A DNA stretch of 64,000 nt from Burkholderia sp. WSM2230 (GTDB taxonomy: Bacteria; Pseudomonadota; Gammaproteobacteria; Burkholderiales; Burkholderiaceae), in contig NZ_AXAJ01000003.1 in NCBI RefSeq assembly GCF_000472445.1, positions 348,249-412,248 on the forward strand, written 5' to 3'. Each line of letters begins with the position of its first letter. Positions within the stretch are counted from its first letter, which is position 1. This document shows positions 50,006 to 59,120 of this stretch, piece by piece. The translations under genes and the position numbers were made by a program. The notes below the pieces were generated by a model, which made no database searches, was not told the origin of the DNA, and worked only from the letters and a program-made list of their open reading frames with translations.

Positions 50006-51091
50006 ATGACGTCCGCCACCGAGCCTGTCCCGCCGCCCGGTTCACAAACCATTCGCACCGACGTGCTGATCGTCGGTGCGGGTCCCGTGGGCCTGTTTGC
50101 CGCTTTCGAGGCCGGCGTGATTGGCTTGTCATGCCAGATCGTCGATGCGCTCGGCAAGATCGGCGGCCAATGCACGGAGCTGTATCCCGACAAGCCGATC
50201 TACGACATTCCCGCGATTGCGTCATGCACCGCGCGTGAGCTGGTGGACCGCCTGCTTGCGCAGTGCAAACCATTCGACGTGCCCATTCATCTCGAGCAAC
50301 GGGTCGAATCGGTCGAGCAGCGCAGCGATGGGCGGTGGACCGTGCGCACCAATCGCGGCCTCGTGTTCGACGTTGCCGCCGTCATGCTGGCTGCGGGCAA
50401 TGGGGCGTTCGTGCCGCAAAAGCTGCCGCTCCCCGAAGCGCAGGCGCTCGAGTCGCGCTACGTTCACTACAGTGTGCAACGTCTCGCGGATTTCGCCGAC
50501 AAGACCGTGGTTGTGGCCGGCGGCGGCGATTCCGCGCTCGACTGGGCGCTCGCGTTGCGCAAAGTGGCGCGGCGCGTGACGCTCGTGCATCGGCGCAACG
50601 GCTTCAGCGCGGCCGATTCGAGTGTCGAGTTGATGCGGCGCGCGGTGCAAGCCGGCGAGATGGACTTCGTGGTCGGTGCGATTTCAGGGTTGACGGTAGA
50701 AGGCAATGCGCAAACCAACCCGGAAAGCAGTGCGCTCAAATCCATCACATTGCGACATATCGAGGGCGAAACCGAACTGCAGGCCGACCAGCTCGTCGTG
50801 CTTTACGGCCTCGTCGCCGATCTCGGCCCGATAGGGCAGTGGGGCTTGAGCATTCACGGCGGCCGTGTCGATGTGGATACGTCCAACTACGAGAGTTCGC
50901 GGCCAGGCATCTTCGCGGTGGGCGACATCGCCAACTATCCGAACAAGCAGAAACTGATTCTGTCCGGCTTTCACGAGGCGTCGCTCGCGCTGCGCAAAGC
51001 GTATTCATATGCGTACCCGGAGCGCAAACGCGTGCACGTGCATTCCAGCTACGACGCGAAACTCGCCGAGAAGGTCGCCGCGGCAGGGTGA
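50006..51091 (+). CDS. Ferredoxin--NADP reductase, thioredoxin-reductase-like
   Basis: This 361-residue flavoprotein has the FAD motif VLIVGAGPVGLFAAFEAGVI, a NADPH motif VVVAGGGDSALDWALALRKV, and the C-terminal FAD motif GIFAVGDIANYPNKQKLILS. It lacks the CxxC of thioredoxin reductase (the GGQCTELYP region has one Cys), as in the bacterial TrxR-like FNR family. It transfers electrons from NADPH to ferredoxin or flavodoxin. The ribosome-binding site is weak. Its terminator lies directly downstream. Confidence 0.88.
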   Translation: MTSATEPVPPPGSQTIRTDVLIVGAGPVGLFAAFEAGVIGLSCQIVDALGKIGGQCTELYPDKPIYDIPAIASCTARELVDRLLAQCKPFDVPIHLEQRVESVEQRSDGRWTVRTNRGLVFDVAAVMLAAGNGAFVPQKLPLPEAQALESRYVHYSVQRLADFADKTVVVAGGGDSALDWALALRKVARRVTLVHRRNGFSAADSSVELMRRAVQAGEMDFVVGAISGLTVEGNAQTNPESSALKSITLRHIEGETELQADQLVVLYGLVADLGPIGQWGLSIHGGRVDVDTSNYESSRPGIFAVGDIANYPNKQKLILSGFHEASLALRKAYSYAYPERKRVHVHSSYDAKLAEKVAAAG

Positions 51092-51112
51092 GCTTGCGGG
51101 ATGATCCGGGCG

Positions 51113-51151
51113 GACCCGGTGACGATCGCGTGATCGCACCGGGTCTTTTTT
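51113..51151 (+). terminator. Rho-independent terminator after ferredoxin reductase gene
   Basis: GACCCGGTG and CACCGGGTC form a 9-bp stem (51113-51121 and 51137-51145) with an internal loop that itself contains CGATCGCG/TGATCG pairing, then TTTTTT. It lies 21 bp after the stop. Confidence 0.9.
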
Positions 51152-51164
51152 GCATCACAAATTG

Positions 51165-51401
51165 CTATTTTCCTGCGGGTTGGCTCGCGGCAGCCGCCGC
51201 GCTCGCCGCCTTCTGTTTTTTCTTCGCTTCATGATGGCCGATTGCACAGCCTGCTGCGGCGCCGGCCACGCCGTGGCCACCGGCAACATGTCCGCCGACC
51301 CCGCCGACTACCGCGCCTTTGGTACAACCCTCGGCATGCGCTGCTGTGGGAATGAACGCGAACGAGGCCATGAGAGCCATGGCGAGAGTGGCATGTTTCA
51401 A
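51165..51401 (-). CDS. Small exported glycine-zipper protein with TTG start
   Basis: A TTG at 51401 lies exactly 6 nt after AAGGAG; the next in-frame ATG would truncate the signal sequence. The 78-residue product has a signal peptide (ALMASFAFIPTAAHAEG, cleavage after AHA), a glycine-zipper core (GAVVGGVGGHVAGGHGVAGA) and a Lys/Ala-rich tail. Similar proteins are small outer-membrane or periplasmic stress proteins. The core keeps two Cys (EGCTKG; AGCAIGHHE). Confidence 0.7.
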   Translation of the reverse strand: MKHATLAMALMASFAFIPTAAHAEGCTKGAVVGGVGGHVAGGHGVAGAAAGCAIGHHEAKKKQKAASAAAAASQPAGK

Positions 51402-51735
51402 GGGAAGCTCCTTATGTCGAGGTAGGTAGGTGCCTCGCAAGAGAGCAATCGCGGGACCTGACGTGTCGACGGTGCGCGGGGCCCCGGGCGAGCAGAATGC
51501 ATGTTTGGCGACGGTCTGCGGCAACGGCACATGGTTTGCTTCTTCAGGGCATCTTCGGGTGGCGTCGCAGAAGTCGTTTGTCCTTCGTCGGATAGATGCG
51601 AGAAGGGCGCCCCGATTGCCTCAATTGCCCATGCCGCGTGAGCCGTTGGCTCACAAAACCGCGGCAGTGCGCCCTGCAACAAGAAAGGCGCCACACGACC
51701 ATCACGGCAACGCGCCGCAAAGGAGGAAAAAAACA
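51402..51735. other. 334-bp gap with two hairpins between divergent small genes
   Basis: No gene is seen. CGAGG-TAGGTAGGTG-CCTCG (near 51418) and GTGAGCC-GTT-GGCTCAC (51638-51654, perfect) are the only structures. The region must carry promoters for the divergent glycine-zipper and DUF421 genes. Confidence 0.4.
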
Positions 51736-52230
51736 ATGATGGACGCGATTTATCTGCTGTTCGGTCAAGGGCGAGATCTCGACCCGCTGCAGATGAGCGT
51801 ACGGGCGCTGCTCGTGTTTGTGATCGCGCTCGTCCTGATCAGGGTTTCCGGCCGGCGCTCGCTCGGGCAACGCTCGCCGTTCGATTCAGTCGTGGTGATT
51901 CTGTTGGGCGCGACCTTGAGCCGCGCGATCGTGGGCGCGTCGCCGTTCGTCGCGACCGTGCTGGCGTCGCTCGTGATTGTGGTGTGCCACCGTATGCTCG
52001 CGTGGATATGCATGCGCTCGCATGCGATCGAGCGGCTGGTGGGCGGCGTCGAGCGCGAGGTGTACAGCAACGGCGCGTTCAACGAGAACGAACTGCGGGC
52101 CGCGCTGATGACCCGGGACGACGTACGCGAAAGCGTGCGGCAGAAGATCGGCACACGTTCGTTCGACAAGGTGGCCGCGGCGATTCTCGAACGCAACGGC
52201 GAAGTGAGCGTGATTCGCAAGGAGCAGTGA
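51736..52230 (+). CDS. DUF421 (YetF-like) membrane protein
   Basis: This 164-residue protein has two or three N-terminal membrane helices (ALLVFVIALVLIRVSGRRSL; ATVLASLVIVVCHRMLAWIC) with the conserved GRRSLGQRSPFDSVVVILLG, and a cytoplasmic YetF domain (REVYSNGAFNENELRAALMT). Family function unknown. The upstream AGGAGG ribosome-binding site is very good. The ATG at 51739 is a near-equal alternative start. Confidence 0.85.
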   Translation: MMDAIYLLFGQGRDLDPLQMSVRALLVFVIALVLIRVSGRRSLGQRSPFDSVVVILLGATLSRAIVGASPFVATVLASLVIVVCHRMLAWICMRSHAIERLVGGVEREVYSNGAFNENELRAALMTRDDVRESVRQKIGTRSFDKVAAAILERNGEVSVIRKEQ

Positions 52231-52271
52231 GCGGACGGCCGTCAGCATCGAGGCATGGACATGGGCATGGG

Positions 52272-52307
52272 CCACAGCCACAGCCACAGCCACAGCCACA
52301 GCCACAG
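52272..52307. repeat. 6-bp tandem repeat (CCACAG), 6 copies
   Basis: Six uninterrupted CCACAG units lie 41 bp after the DUF421 stop, between it and the convergent MFS gene. In one frame it would encode His/Ser repeats, but no gene spans it. Confidence 0.9.
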
Positions 52308-52395
52308 CATTGCTCCGTGAACCGCGAGCGCTGCGCAGCAGCGCAACACCACTGGGCCGCGCAACGCAGCAGGCGAGGGCACGCACGCCCAGCCG

Positions 52396-53793
52396 TCAGC
52401 CGCGGCCCCCGCGCGAGATTTCCTCGCCGGCGCGATGCGGCAGCCGCAGTGTGACCGGGATCGAGGCGAACGAGCACAGCCCCACGACGAGGAACGCGGG
52501 CCAGAAATCCGACCACATGATGGTTTCATGGCCGTTCAGCAAGCGCGAGATCTGTAGCACGATGCCGCCGACGGTCACGCCCAGACCGAGCGACATCTGC
52601 TGCACGACACTGCCGAGGCTCGTCGCGCGTCCAACATCGCGGCTCGCAATTTCCGCATAGGTCAGCGAGTTCAAACTCGTGAATTGCAGCGCGGGAAAGA
52701 AGCCGCCGAGCAGCACCACCACCCAGATGATCCACGTCGGCGTGCCGGGGAAGAAGAGTCCGCAGGCCGCAATCGAAATTCCCGACAAAGCCGCGTTGAC
52801 CACCAGCACCGAGCGAAAGCCATAGCGATGCAGCACGCGCGACGCCACCGTGCGCATGAACATGCCGCCGAATGCCGACGCGCAGGTGATCAGCCCCGAT
52901 TGAAACGCGCTCATGCCGTGTCCTTCCTGCAGCATCAGCGGCAACAGGAACGGCAGCGCACCAAGGCCGATGCGGAACAGCGACCCGCCGAGCACGCTCG
53001 CCTGAAACGTCGGCACCTTGAAAAACCGCAGATCGAGCAACGGCAGCCGCGCGCGCTGCGCATACGCAATGTAGAGAATGAGCAGGACCGCGCCGATTCC
53101 ACACATGGCGAACGCGTCGCTATTGGAAATCAGCTCGCCGCCGACGAGCGACAACCCGAGCAGAAGCAGCACGGCACCCGCCGCCGACAGCAGAAAGCCG
53201 ATCCAGTCGAGCGGGCCAGGATGCGGCTCGCGTGTATTGGCAATGTGCCTGTTCGTCAGATAGATGCCGAGTATGCCGATCGGCACATTGATGAAGAAAA
53301 TCAGCCGCCAGTGCAGATAAGTCGTGATGAAGCCGCCGAGCAGCGGCCCGGCCGCCGGGCCGAGCATGGCGGGCACGCTCAGATAATTCATCGCGCGGAT
53401 GAAATCGGCTTTCTGCACGACGCGGAAAATAATGATCCGGCCGACCGGCACCATCATTGCGCCGCCCACGCCTTGCACGAAACGCGCGAGCGTGAAGGTG
53501 GCGAGCGAATTGGACGCCGCGCACAGCAGCGAGCCGGCCACGAAGATGCCGATGGCCGTGCGAAATACGCTGCGCGCGCCAAAGCGGTCGGCAAGCCAGC
53601 CGCATACCGGGATAAAGACGCCCAGCCCCAGCACATAACTCGTCACGGCGATTTTCAGCGTGACCGGATCGCGCCCGAAGTCGCGCGCCATGGCCGGCAA
53701 GGCCGTGACGATCACGTTCGCGTCGACGCTTTCCATGAACATCGCGCACGCGACGATCAGAGGCGCAATCAGGGCTTTCTGGACGACGGTCAT
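52396..53793 (-). CDS. MFS multidrug transporter (DHA2 family)
   Basis: This 465-residue, roughly 14-segment transporter has MESVDANVIVTALPAMARDF, the loop GWLADRFGARSVFR, GVGGAMMVPVGRI and motif C-like GPAAGPLLGGFITT. It is paralogous to the one at 47841 and probably arose by an old duplication. ATG 53793 is used; an in-frame GTG at 53805 adds four residues. Neither has a clear ribosome-binding site. It is probably an efflux pump of unknown substrate. Confidence 0.86.
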   Translation of the reverse strand: MTVVQKALIAPLIVACAMFMESVDANVIVTALPAMARDFGRDPVTLKIAVTSYVLGLGVFIPVCGWLADRFGARSVFRTAIGIFVAGSLLCAASNSLATFTLARFVQGVGGAMMVPVGRIIIFRVVQKADFIRAMNYLSVPAMLGPAAGPLLGGFITTYLHWRLIFFINVPIGILGIYLTNRHIANTREPHPGPLDWIGFLLSAAGAVLLLLGLSLVGGELISNSDAFAMCGIGAVLLILYIAYAQRARLPLLDLRFFKVPTFQASVLGGSLFRIGLGALPFLLPLMLQEGHGMSAFQSGLITCASAFGGMFMRTVASRVLHRYGFRSVLVVNAALSGISIAACGLFFPGTPTWIIWVVVLLGGFFPALQFTSLNSLTYAEIASRDVGRATSLGSVVQQMSLGLGVTVGGIVLQISRLLNGHETIMWSDFWPAFLVVGLCSFASIPVTLRLPHRAGEEISRGGRG

Positions 53794-53956
53794 GGAAGGG
53801 GCCACGGCGGGCGGCCGCAGTTAAAGGGGCCATTATTGCACCTGTACGGTGCGGTTTGTTAATACCGGCCCCGCAGATGCGGCCCTTTTCCGGCGCACCG
53901 CAACGCGCCGCACTACCGCACGGCTGTGATTTCGGCGCCACATCTTTCGTTTTTTG

Positions 53957-53984
53957 TTGCGCTGCGCAATGAGAGGTCTATAAT
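53957..53984 (+). promoter_or_regulatory. Sigma-70 type promoter for microprotein gene
   Basis: TTGCGC, 16 bp, TATAAT (consensus -10). The start would fall near 53991, in an imperfect dyad (GGGTTATTCCC...TATAAACCCTATA) that may be an operator. The leader to the microprotein ATG is about 36 nt. Confidence 0.7.
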
Positions 53985-54026
53985 CGGGTTATTCCCTAGG
54001 TATAAACCCTATACAGGAGCCCAACC

Positions 54027-54179
54027 ATGAACACCGCAACGAACACTGCAGCCACCCGCAATACCGTCGCCGCCAAGGGTAATTGGCTGGCGCGGCTGCG
54101 CGCGCTGGCGCTGCACGCGCTGAACCTGCATCTGCAGAACTGCGCTGTGATGGCTGAAGCGCATCGCCGTCCGCAGTAA
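54027..54179 (+). CDS. Microprotein (50 aa) with strong promoter
   Basis: This ORF has a consensus-like promoter and a good ribosome-binding site (CAGGAG, 7 nt before ATG 54027). The product (MNTATNTAATRNTVAAKGNW then LARLRALALHALNLHLQNCA) is a short Thr/Ala N-terminus followed by a strongly amphipathic, Leu/His/Arg helix. It resembles DUF1127-like small proteins in layout. No family could be assigned. It is monocistronic. Confidence 0.6.
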   Translation: MNTATNTAATRNTVAAKGNWLARLRALALHALNLHLQNCAVMAEAHRRPQ

Positions 54180-54413
54180 GCGCGGAGCGCGGCCGGGCGC
54201 GCCGAAAGGTGCTGCGAGCGGTCGCGTTTGCTGACTTCGGTGGTCGCTGAGCAGGCAGATGAAAGTCACTGCGAGCGAGGCGGATCTGAAAAAACTGGCG
54301 GCGCATTTCGCGCCGCTAGTGCTTTGTAAATCTCGAGCAACGAGCGGGGCCTCCATGTATTGTTCGCGGCTCACGTCCGGCGGCTGACATCGTCGCGGCT
54401 CATCGTCCGCGGC

Positions 54414-54554
54414 TCATTCACCCGAGCGGCGCGTCGCCTTTGCAAGCGTCTGACGCATTTTCGCCGCTCGCGCGGACAATGCGCTCGTCACCAGCAGCGT
54501 CGACACGAGGCCGACCAGATACACACCCGCCATCATCCAATCCTGTTCCGCCAT
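54414..54554 (-). CDS. Single-pass membrane microprotein (46 aa)
   Basis: ATG 54554 lies 7 nt after GGGAG. The 46-residue product has one hydrophobic helix (WMMAGVYLVGLVSTLLVTSA, residues about 6-25) and a basic C-terminus (RAAKMRQTLAKATRRSGE), predicted inside. No family is recognised. The preceding gap and the following 400 bp before mprF contain no other gene. Confidence 0.55.
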   Translation of the reverse strand: MAEQDWMMAGVYLVGLVSTLLVTSALSARAAKMRQTLAKATRRSGE

Positions 54555-54964
54555 CACCGTTCTCCCGTCAAGTGCCTCCTTCGTGCGACCAACGTATCGC
54601 ATCTCGCGAGGCTGTTGCTTGCGATTACGGCAGCCGCGGCAAAAAGCTTAATCTGCATGCGTACGTACTTCGCGAATCTCGCATGCGCACGCCTGGGCTA
54701 ACGCCGAAATCTTCGTTCGCCGCGCGCGATTAACGTTTAAACTTCAGCCCCCTGAGTTTCAAGGTCAGCCGACGCAGCGCCGGGGTGCGCCGCGAGCGCG
54801 ACCATTGCCGACAACCGGCCCAGGTTAAACCCCGGCGCCAAACCCCGTACTGTCAACCTTTTGGTCCGCTTGCCGTTATCCAGTTGTAATCACCGGAAGG
54901 CGATCTGGCGGCAGTCGGCCGTCGCCGCGACAGCTGACAGCTCCAAGCAAGGCCCGCATTGACC

Positions 54965-57559
54965 ATGTTCCATCGATATAAGAATAAATTCGACCGGCTA
55001 GGCGCGATGTTCGTCCGTGCATCGAAGGCGCCTGGCATCAGGGGATTGCTCTCGCCCATGCTCGCGCTGGCGATCTGCGCGCTGCTGCTGGTCGTGCTCC
55101 AGCACCTGTCCCAAGCCGTCGACTACCGCTCGGTCATGCACGAGCTGCGCCGCCTGAGCGCCGGAGAATGGACCGCCGCGCTGGCCGCCACGGTGCTCAG
55201 CTATCTGGCGCTCGTCGGCCGGGATGCGGTCGGCCTGCGCTACCTGGGCGCGCGCGTGCCGCGTACGGCGCTCTGGATCGGCGCCACCGCGGGCTCCGCG
55301 CTCGGCAACGCGACCGGCTTCGGCGCATTGACGGGCGGCGCGGTGCGCGCCCGCGTGTACGGCGCGGCGAGCATCACGCCCGCGCAGATCGGCCGCATGA
55401 CGGTCTTCACGAGCGTTTCGCTCGCGCTCGCGCTAGTTCTGATGACGGCGCTCGGCATGGTATGCGTGGCCGGCCTGCTGGCGCCGATGCTGCACCTGTC
55501 GGCGGCTGGCGTCCGCTGGGTAGGCGCCTTGCTGCTCGGCGCGCTCATTGCGCTGACCGCCGCCTGCCGGGTCGAGACCCGCGCGGTCCGGACGCGCTGG
55601 CAGTGGCTGTCGTTCGACATTCCCGCGCGCCGCGACCTGCTCGAGCAGGTGGGCCTTGCCGTCCTCGACGTGATCGCCGCCGGCCTCGCGTTGTGGTCGC
55701 TCCTGCCGCATGCCGACGTGAGCTTCGTCACCTTCATCACGGTTTATGCCGCAGCGATGCTGCTCGGCATGATCGGCCATACGCCCGGCGGCGTCGGCGT
55801 GTTCGAAGCGGCCATGGTGTTCACGCTCAACGGCAGCGTCGCGACGCAGCAGATGGTCGCCGCGCTGCTCGCGTATCGCGCGATCTACTTCGGCGCGCCG
55901 CTCGTCGTCTCGGCTGCGTTGCTCGCCGGGTTCGAGGGGCGCGCGCTCAAAGGGCGCCTGCCGCTGCGGCAGGCGGCGGGCGCGTCGAGGCTCGCGCCGC
56001 TGTTCCTGAGCCTCGTCACCTTCGTAGTCGGCGGCATGCTGGTGATCTCCAGTGCGACGCCCGCGTTCTGGCAACGCCTTTACATTCTGCGCGACGTGTT
56101 GCCGCTGTGGGTGCTCGAAAGCTCGCAGATGCTGTGCAGCGTGCTCGGCGTGCTGTTGCTGTTCGTCGCGCGCGGGCTGCTGCGGCGTCTGGATGCCGCC
56201 TGGTGGATGACCTTGCTGCTGGCGGTGCTGAGCCTCGGCTTGTCGCTGACCAAAGGTCTTGCATTCGTCGAAGCCGGCGTGTTGTGCATGCTGATCGTGC
56301 TCCTGCTCGTCACGCGCCGGCGCTTCAACCGCCATTCGTCGCTGTTTGCCGAGCGTTTCACGGCGGGCTGGCTGGTGTCCGTGGCGATGGTCCTGATGCT
56401 CGCGACGTGGGTGATGCTGTTCGCGTTCCGCGACGTCCCCTACACGCGCGACCTGTGGTGGCAATTCGCTTTCGACGAACGCGCGCCGCGTGCGCTGCGC
56501 GCGACGCTGGCCGCGAGCCTGTTCGCCGCAACCTTCTCGTTCTGGCAGTTGCTGCGCCCGGCGCCTGGCCACTTCGTGAAGCCCGCGCCCGAAGATCTGC
56601 AGGACGCGGCGCGCATCGTGCGCGCGCAGGAACGCAGCGACGCCGGTCTCGCGCTGATGGGCGACAAGAGCTTTCTGTTCTCCGAGTCGCGCGAGGCATT
56701 CCTGATGTACGCGAAGTACGGTCGCACGTGGGCCGCGCTGCACGATCCGGTGGGCCCGCGCGAAGAGTGGGCGGGCCTGATCAGCAAGTTTGTCGCGCTC
56801 GCGCATGCGCACGGCGGGCGCGCGGCGTTCTATCAGGTGCGCGCGAACGCGTTGCCGTTGTATCTCGACGCCGGCCTCTCGCTGATGAAGCTCGGCGAGG
56901 AAGCGCACGTCGTGCTGGACGAGTTCGATCTGAAAGGCTCGCATCGCGCGCATCTGCGCTACGCGCTCAAACGCGGCGAGCGCGACGGCTTTACCGTCGA
57001 AGTGATCGATCAGGCGGAGGTGCCGGCGTCGCTCGAAACGCTGCGCGGCATTTCCGACGGCTGGCTGAACTGCCGCGATGCGCGCGAAAAGAGCTTTTCG
57101 GTCGCCGCCTTCACCGACGAATATCTCGCCGCGCAATCCGTCATGCTGGTGCGCCAGAACGGCGAGCCGGTCGCGTTCGTCACCTTCATGACGACCGACC
57201 TGAACACCGAGGCGACCGTCGGCGTGATGCGCCACGTGGAAAGCGCGTCGCCGTATGCAATGGAATATCTGTTTACGCAACTGGCGCTGCATCTGAAGCA
57301 GGCGGGTTTCCGTTCGCTCAGTCTCGGCATTGCGCCGCTCTCGGGCATGCAGCCGACGCCGCTTGCGTCGCGCTGGCACCGGATTGCCGGCATCGTGTGG
57401 CGCTTCGGCGGCCGCTTCTATAACTTCCGCGGACTGCGCGCTTTCAAGAGCAAGTTCCAGCCGCATTGGGAGCCGCGCTATCTCGCGGCGTCAGGCTCGG
57501 TGGGCGTGGTGTTCACGCTCGCGGACCTGTCATTGCTGGCAGGAGGCCGGCGTTCATGA
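54965..57559 (+). CDS. mprF: Bifunctional lysylphosphatidylglycerol flippase/synthetase
   Basis: This 864-residue protein has an N-terminal flippase domain of about 8 membrane segments (MLALAICALLLVVLQHLSQA; GHTPGGVGVFEAAMVFTLNG), further membrane segments to about residue 540, and a C-terminal DUF2156 GNAT-like catalytic domain (FLFSESREAFLMYAKYGRTW; AFYQVRANALPLYLDAGLSL; ASPYAMEYLFTQLALHLKQA). It adds an amino acid, usually Lys or Ala, from aminoacyl-tRNA to phosphatidylglycerol and flips the product, lowering sensitivity to cationic peptides. ATG 54965 is chosen over TTG 54959. Its stop overlaps acvB as ATGA, as in the lpiA-acvB operon of rhizobia. Confidence 0.92.
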   Translation: MFHRYKNKFDRLGAMFVRASKAPGIRGLLSPMLALAICALLLVVLQHLSQAVDYRSVMHELRRLSAGEWTAALAATVLSYLALVGRDAVGLRYLGARVPRTALWIGATAGSALGNATGFGALTGGAVRARVYGAASITPAQIGRMTVFTSVSLALALVLMTALGMVCVAGLLAPMLHLSAAGVRWVGALLLGALIALTAACRVETRAVRTRWQWLSFDIPARRDLLEQVGLAVLDVIAAGLALWSLLPHADVSFVTFITVYAAAMLLGMIGHTPGGVGVFEAAMVFTLNGSVATQQMVAALLAYRAIYFGAPLVVSAALLAGFEGRALKGRLPLRQAAGASRLAPLFLSLVTFVVGGMLVISSATPAFWQRLYILRDVLPLWVLESSQMLCSVLGVLLLFVARGLLRRLDAAWWMTLLLAVLSLGLSLTKGLAFVEAGVLCMLIVLLLVTRRRFNRHSSLFAERFTAGWLVSVAMVLMLATWVMLFAFRDVPYTRDLWWQFAFDERAPRALRATLAASLFAATFSFWQLLRPAPGHFVKPAPEDLQDAARIVRAQERSDAGLALMGDKSFLFSESREAFLMYAKYGRTWAALHDPVGPREEWAGLISKFVALAHAHGGRAAFYQVRANALPLYLDAGLSLMKLGEEAHVVLDEFDLKGSHRAHLRYALKRGERDGFTVEVIDQAEVPASLETLRGISDGWLNCRDAREKSFSVAAFTDEYLAAQSVMLVRQNGEPVAFVTFMTTDLNTEATVGVMRHVESASPYAMEYLFTQLALHLKQAGFRSLSLGIAPLSGMQPTPLASRWHRIAGIVWRFGGRFYNFRGLRAFKSKFQPHWEPRYLAASGSVGVVFTLADLSLLAGGRRS

Positions 57560-58902
57560 GTTTGCATTCGTTTTTCCGGCTCGCCGCGGTGGCGGGTCTC
57601 GCGGCTTGCAGCACGCTCGCCGGCGCGGCGACGGCCACGGCCACTGCTTCTGCCACTACCGCTGCCACTACCGCTGCCACTACCGCTGCTACGACCATTC
57701 CGGGCGGCCGTTACGGCAACGTCACCGTCACGCGGCCGACCGGTCCGTTGCGCGGCTTCGTCGTGCTGTATTCGCAGGCGAGTGGCTGGAGTGCGGCGGA
57801 TCAGCAAAGCGCCGATGCGCTCGCCAAGGCGGGCGCGTTGACCGTCGGCGTGGATACCGCGCGCTACGCGGCCAATCTTGCAGCTAACGTTGGAGCCGAA
57901 CCCGCGCAGAAGAATGAAACCTGCCATCAGCTCGTGGGCGACGCGGAGGCGTTGAGCCATCAGCTCGAGCGGCAGTCGCAGTCGAGCCATTATTTCGCGC
58001 CGATTCTCGCCGGCACCGGCCAGGGCGCGACGCTCGCCTTGCAGGTGCTCGAACAGGCGCCGTCGAACACGATTGCCGGCGCTGTCGTGGTGGATGCCGA
58101 GCGCACGCTCGATCCGCGCTTCAAGCCGTGCCCGCCCGACGCGACCATCATTCGCGACAAGATTCCGGGCTTCGTCGAAAAGGCGTCGACGGGCAACGCC
58201 GACCGCGCGCGGCTCGTCGCATTGGTGACGCCGCATCTGCAAACCGTCGCGACCCACGACGACGATGTCTCCGACCTGCCGCTCATCGAATTGCCGGCCG
58301 CGCATCCGAACGGCCTGATGGCCATCGTCATTTCCGGCGACGGTGGTTGGCGCGACCTCGACAAGACCATCGCCCAGGCATTGCAGAAAGATGGCGTTTC
58401 GGTGATCGGCTGGGACAGCCTGCGCTATTTCTGGAGCGAGAAGCCGCCCGCACAAACCAGCCGCGATCTCGCGCGCGTGATGCAGACTTACGCCGCTCGC
58501 TGGCATGCGGAGCACATCGCGCTGATCGGCTATTCATTCGGCGCGGACGTAATGCCGTTCGCGTACAACCGTTTGCCCGAGGCGTTGCGCGCGAAAGTGT
58601 CGCTGATTTCGCTGCTCGGCTTCGCGCCGGAAGCCGATTTCCAGATCCGCGTGGGCGGCTGGCTCGGCATGCCGGCGAGCGACAAGGCGTTGAAGGTGCG
58701 CCCCGAACTCGCGCATCTGCCGCCTGGCATCGTGCAATGCATTTACGGGCAAGATGAGGAGGACTCCTTGTGCCCGGCGCTGACGAAGACCGGTATCGAC
58801 GTGATCCGGACCTCGGGCGACCATCACTTCGGCGGCGATTACAACGCGCTCGAACGGCGCATTCTCGGCGCGTTCAAAAAGCAGAGCGGCGTGCGCGACT
58901 GA
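57556..58902 (+). CDS. acvB: AcvB/VirJ-like periplasmic virulence-type hydrolase
   Basis: This 448-residue protein has a signal peptide (VAGLAACSTLAGA), an Ala/Thr-rich linker made of repeated ATTA units, and two alpha/beta-hydrolase modules: one around IVISGDGGWRDLDKTIAQ and ALIGYSFGADVMPFAYNR (GxSxG, probable nucleophile Ser), and an earlier related one (PILAGTGQGATLALQVLEQA). In Agrobacterium AcvB hydrolyses lysylphosphatidylglycerol, and the overlap with mprF here fits the same synthesis/turnover pair. AGGAGG precedes ATG 57556. A disulphide in QCIYGQDEEDSLCPA is likely. Confidence 0.88.
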   Translation: MSLHSFFRLAAVAGLAACSTLAGAATATATASATTAATTAATTAATTIPGGRYGNVTVTRPTGPLRGFVVLYSQASGWSAADQQSADALAKAGALTVGVDTARYAANLAANVGAEPAQKNETCHQLVGDAEALSHQLERQSQSSHYFAPILAGTGQGATLALQVLEQAPSNTIAGAVVVDAERTLDPRFKPCPPDATIIRDKIPGFVEKASTGNADRARLVALVTPHLQTVATHDDDVSDLPLIELPAAHPNGLMAIVISGDGGWRDLDKTIAQALQKDGVSVIGWDSLRYFWSEKPPAQTSRDLARVMQTYAARWHAEHIALIGYSFGADVMPFAYNRLPEALRAKVSLISLLGFAPEADFQIRVGGWLGMPASDKALKVRPELAHLPPGIVQCIYGQDEEDSLCPALTKTGIDVIRTSGDHHFGGDYNALERRILGAFKKQSGVRD

Positions 58903-59050
58903 TTCGAACGGCGCGGCATGCGCCGTGACTCGCGCGGTGTTCCCCGTCGAGGCAGGACGAGCGGGGCGGCACGACGTCTGGCGTAACGCGCACGCCGCCG
59001 TGCGTGTTCAATCCATCGCTTCAAATTCGAGCCACGCGAGACGATGCGGT

Positions 59051-59120
59051 GCGTCCTGCGTCCTGCGTCCTGCGTCCTGCGTCCCGCGTCCCGCGTCCTG
59101 CGTCCCGCGTCCCCGCGTCC
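59051..59120. repeat. 7-bp tandem repeat (GCGTCCT/C), about 10 units
   Basis: Consecutive GCGTCCT and GCGTCCC units, with one extra C before the last, lie in the 551-bp gap between acvB and the adenylation gene. The gap has no gene on either strand; the minus-strand open frame through it is a repeat artefact (RRTQDAGRRTQD). Confidence 0.9.

Noticed and set aside
55433..57466. 677-codon minus-strand frame opposite mprF
   Set aside because: Arg/Gln/His-rich antisense artefact; mprF on the plus strand is fully supported.
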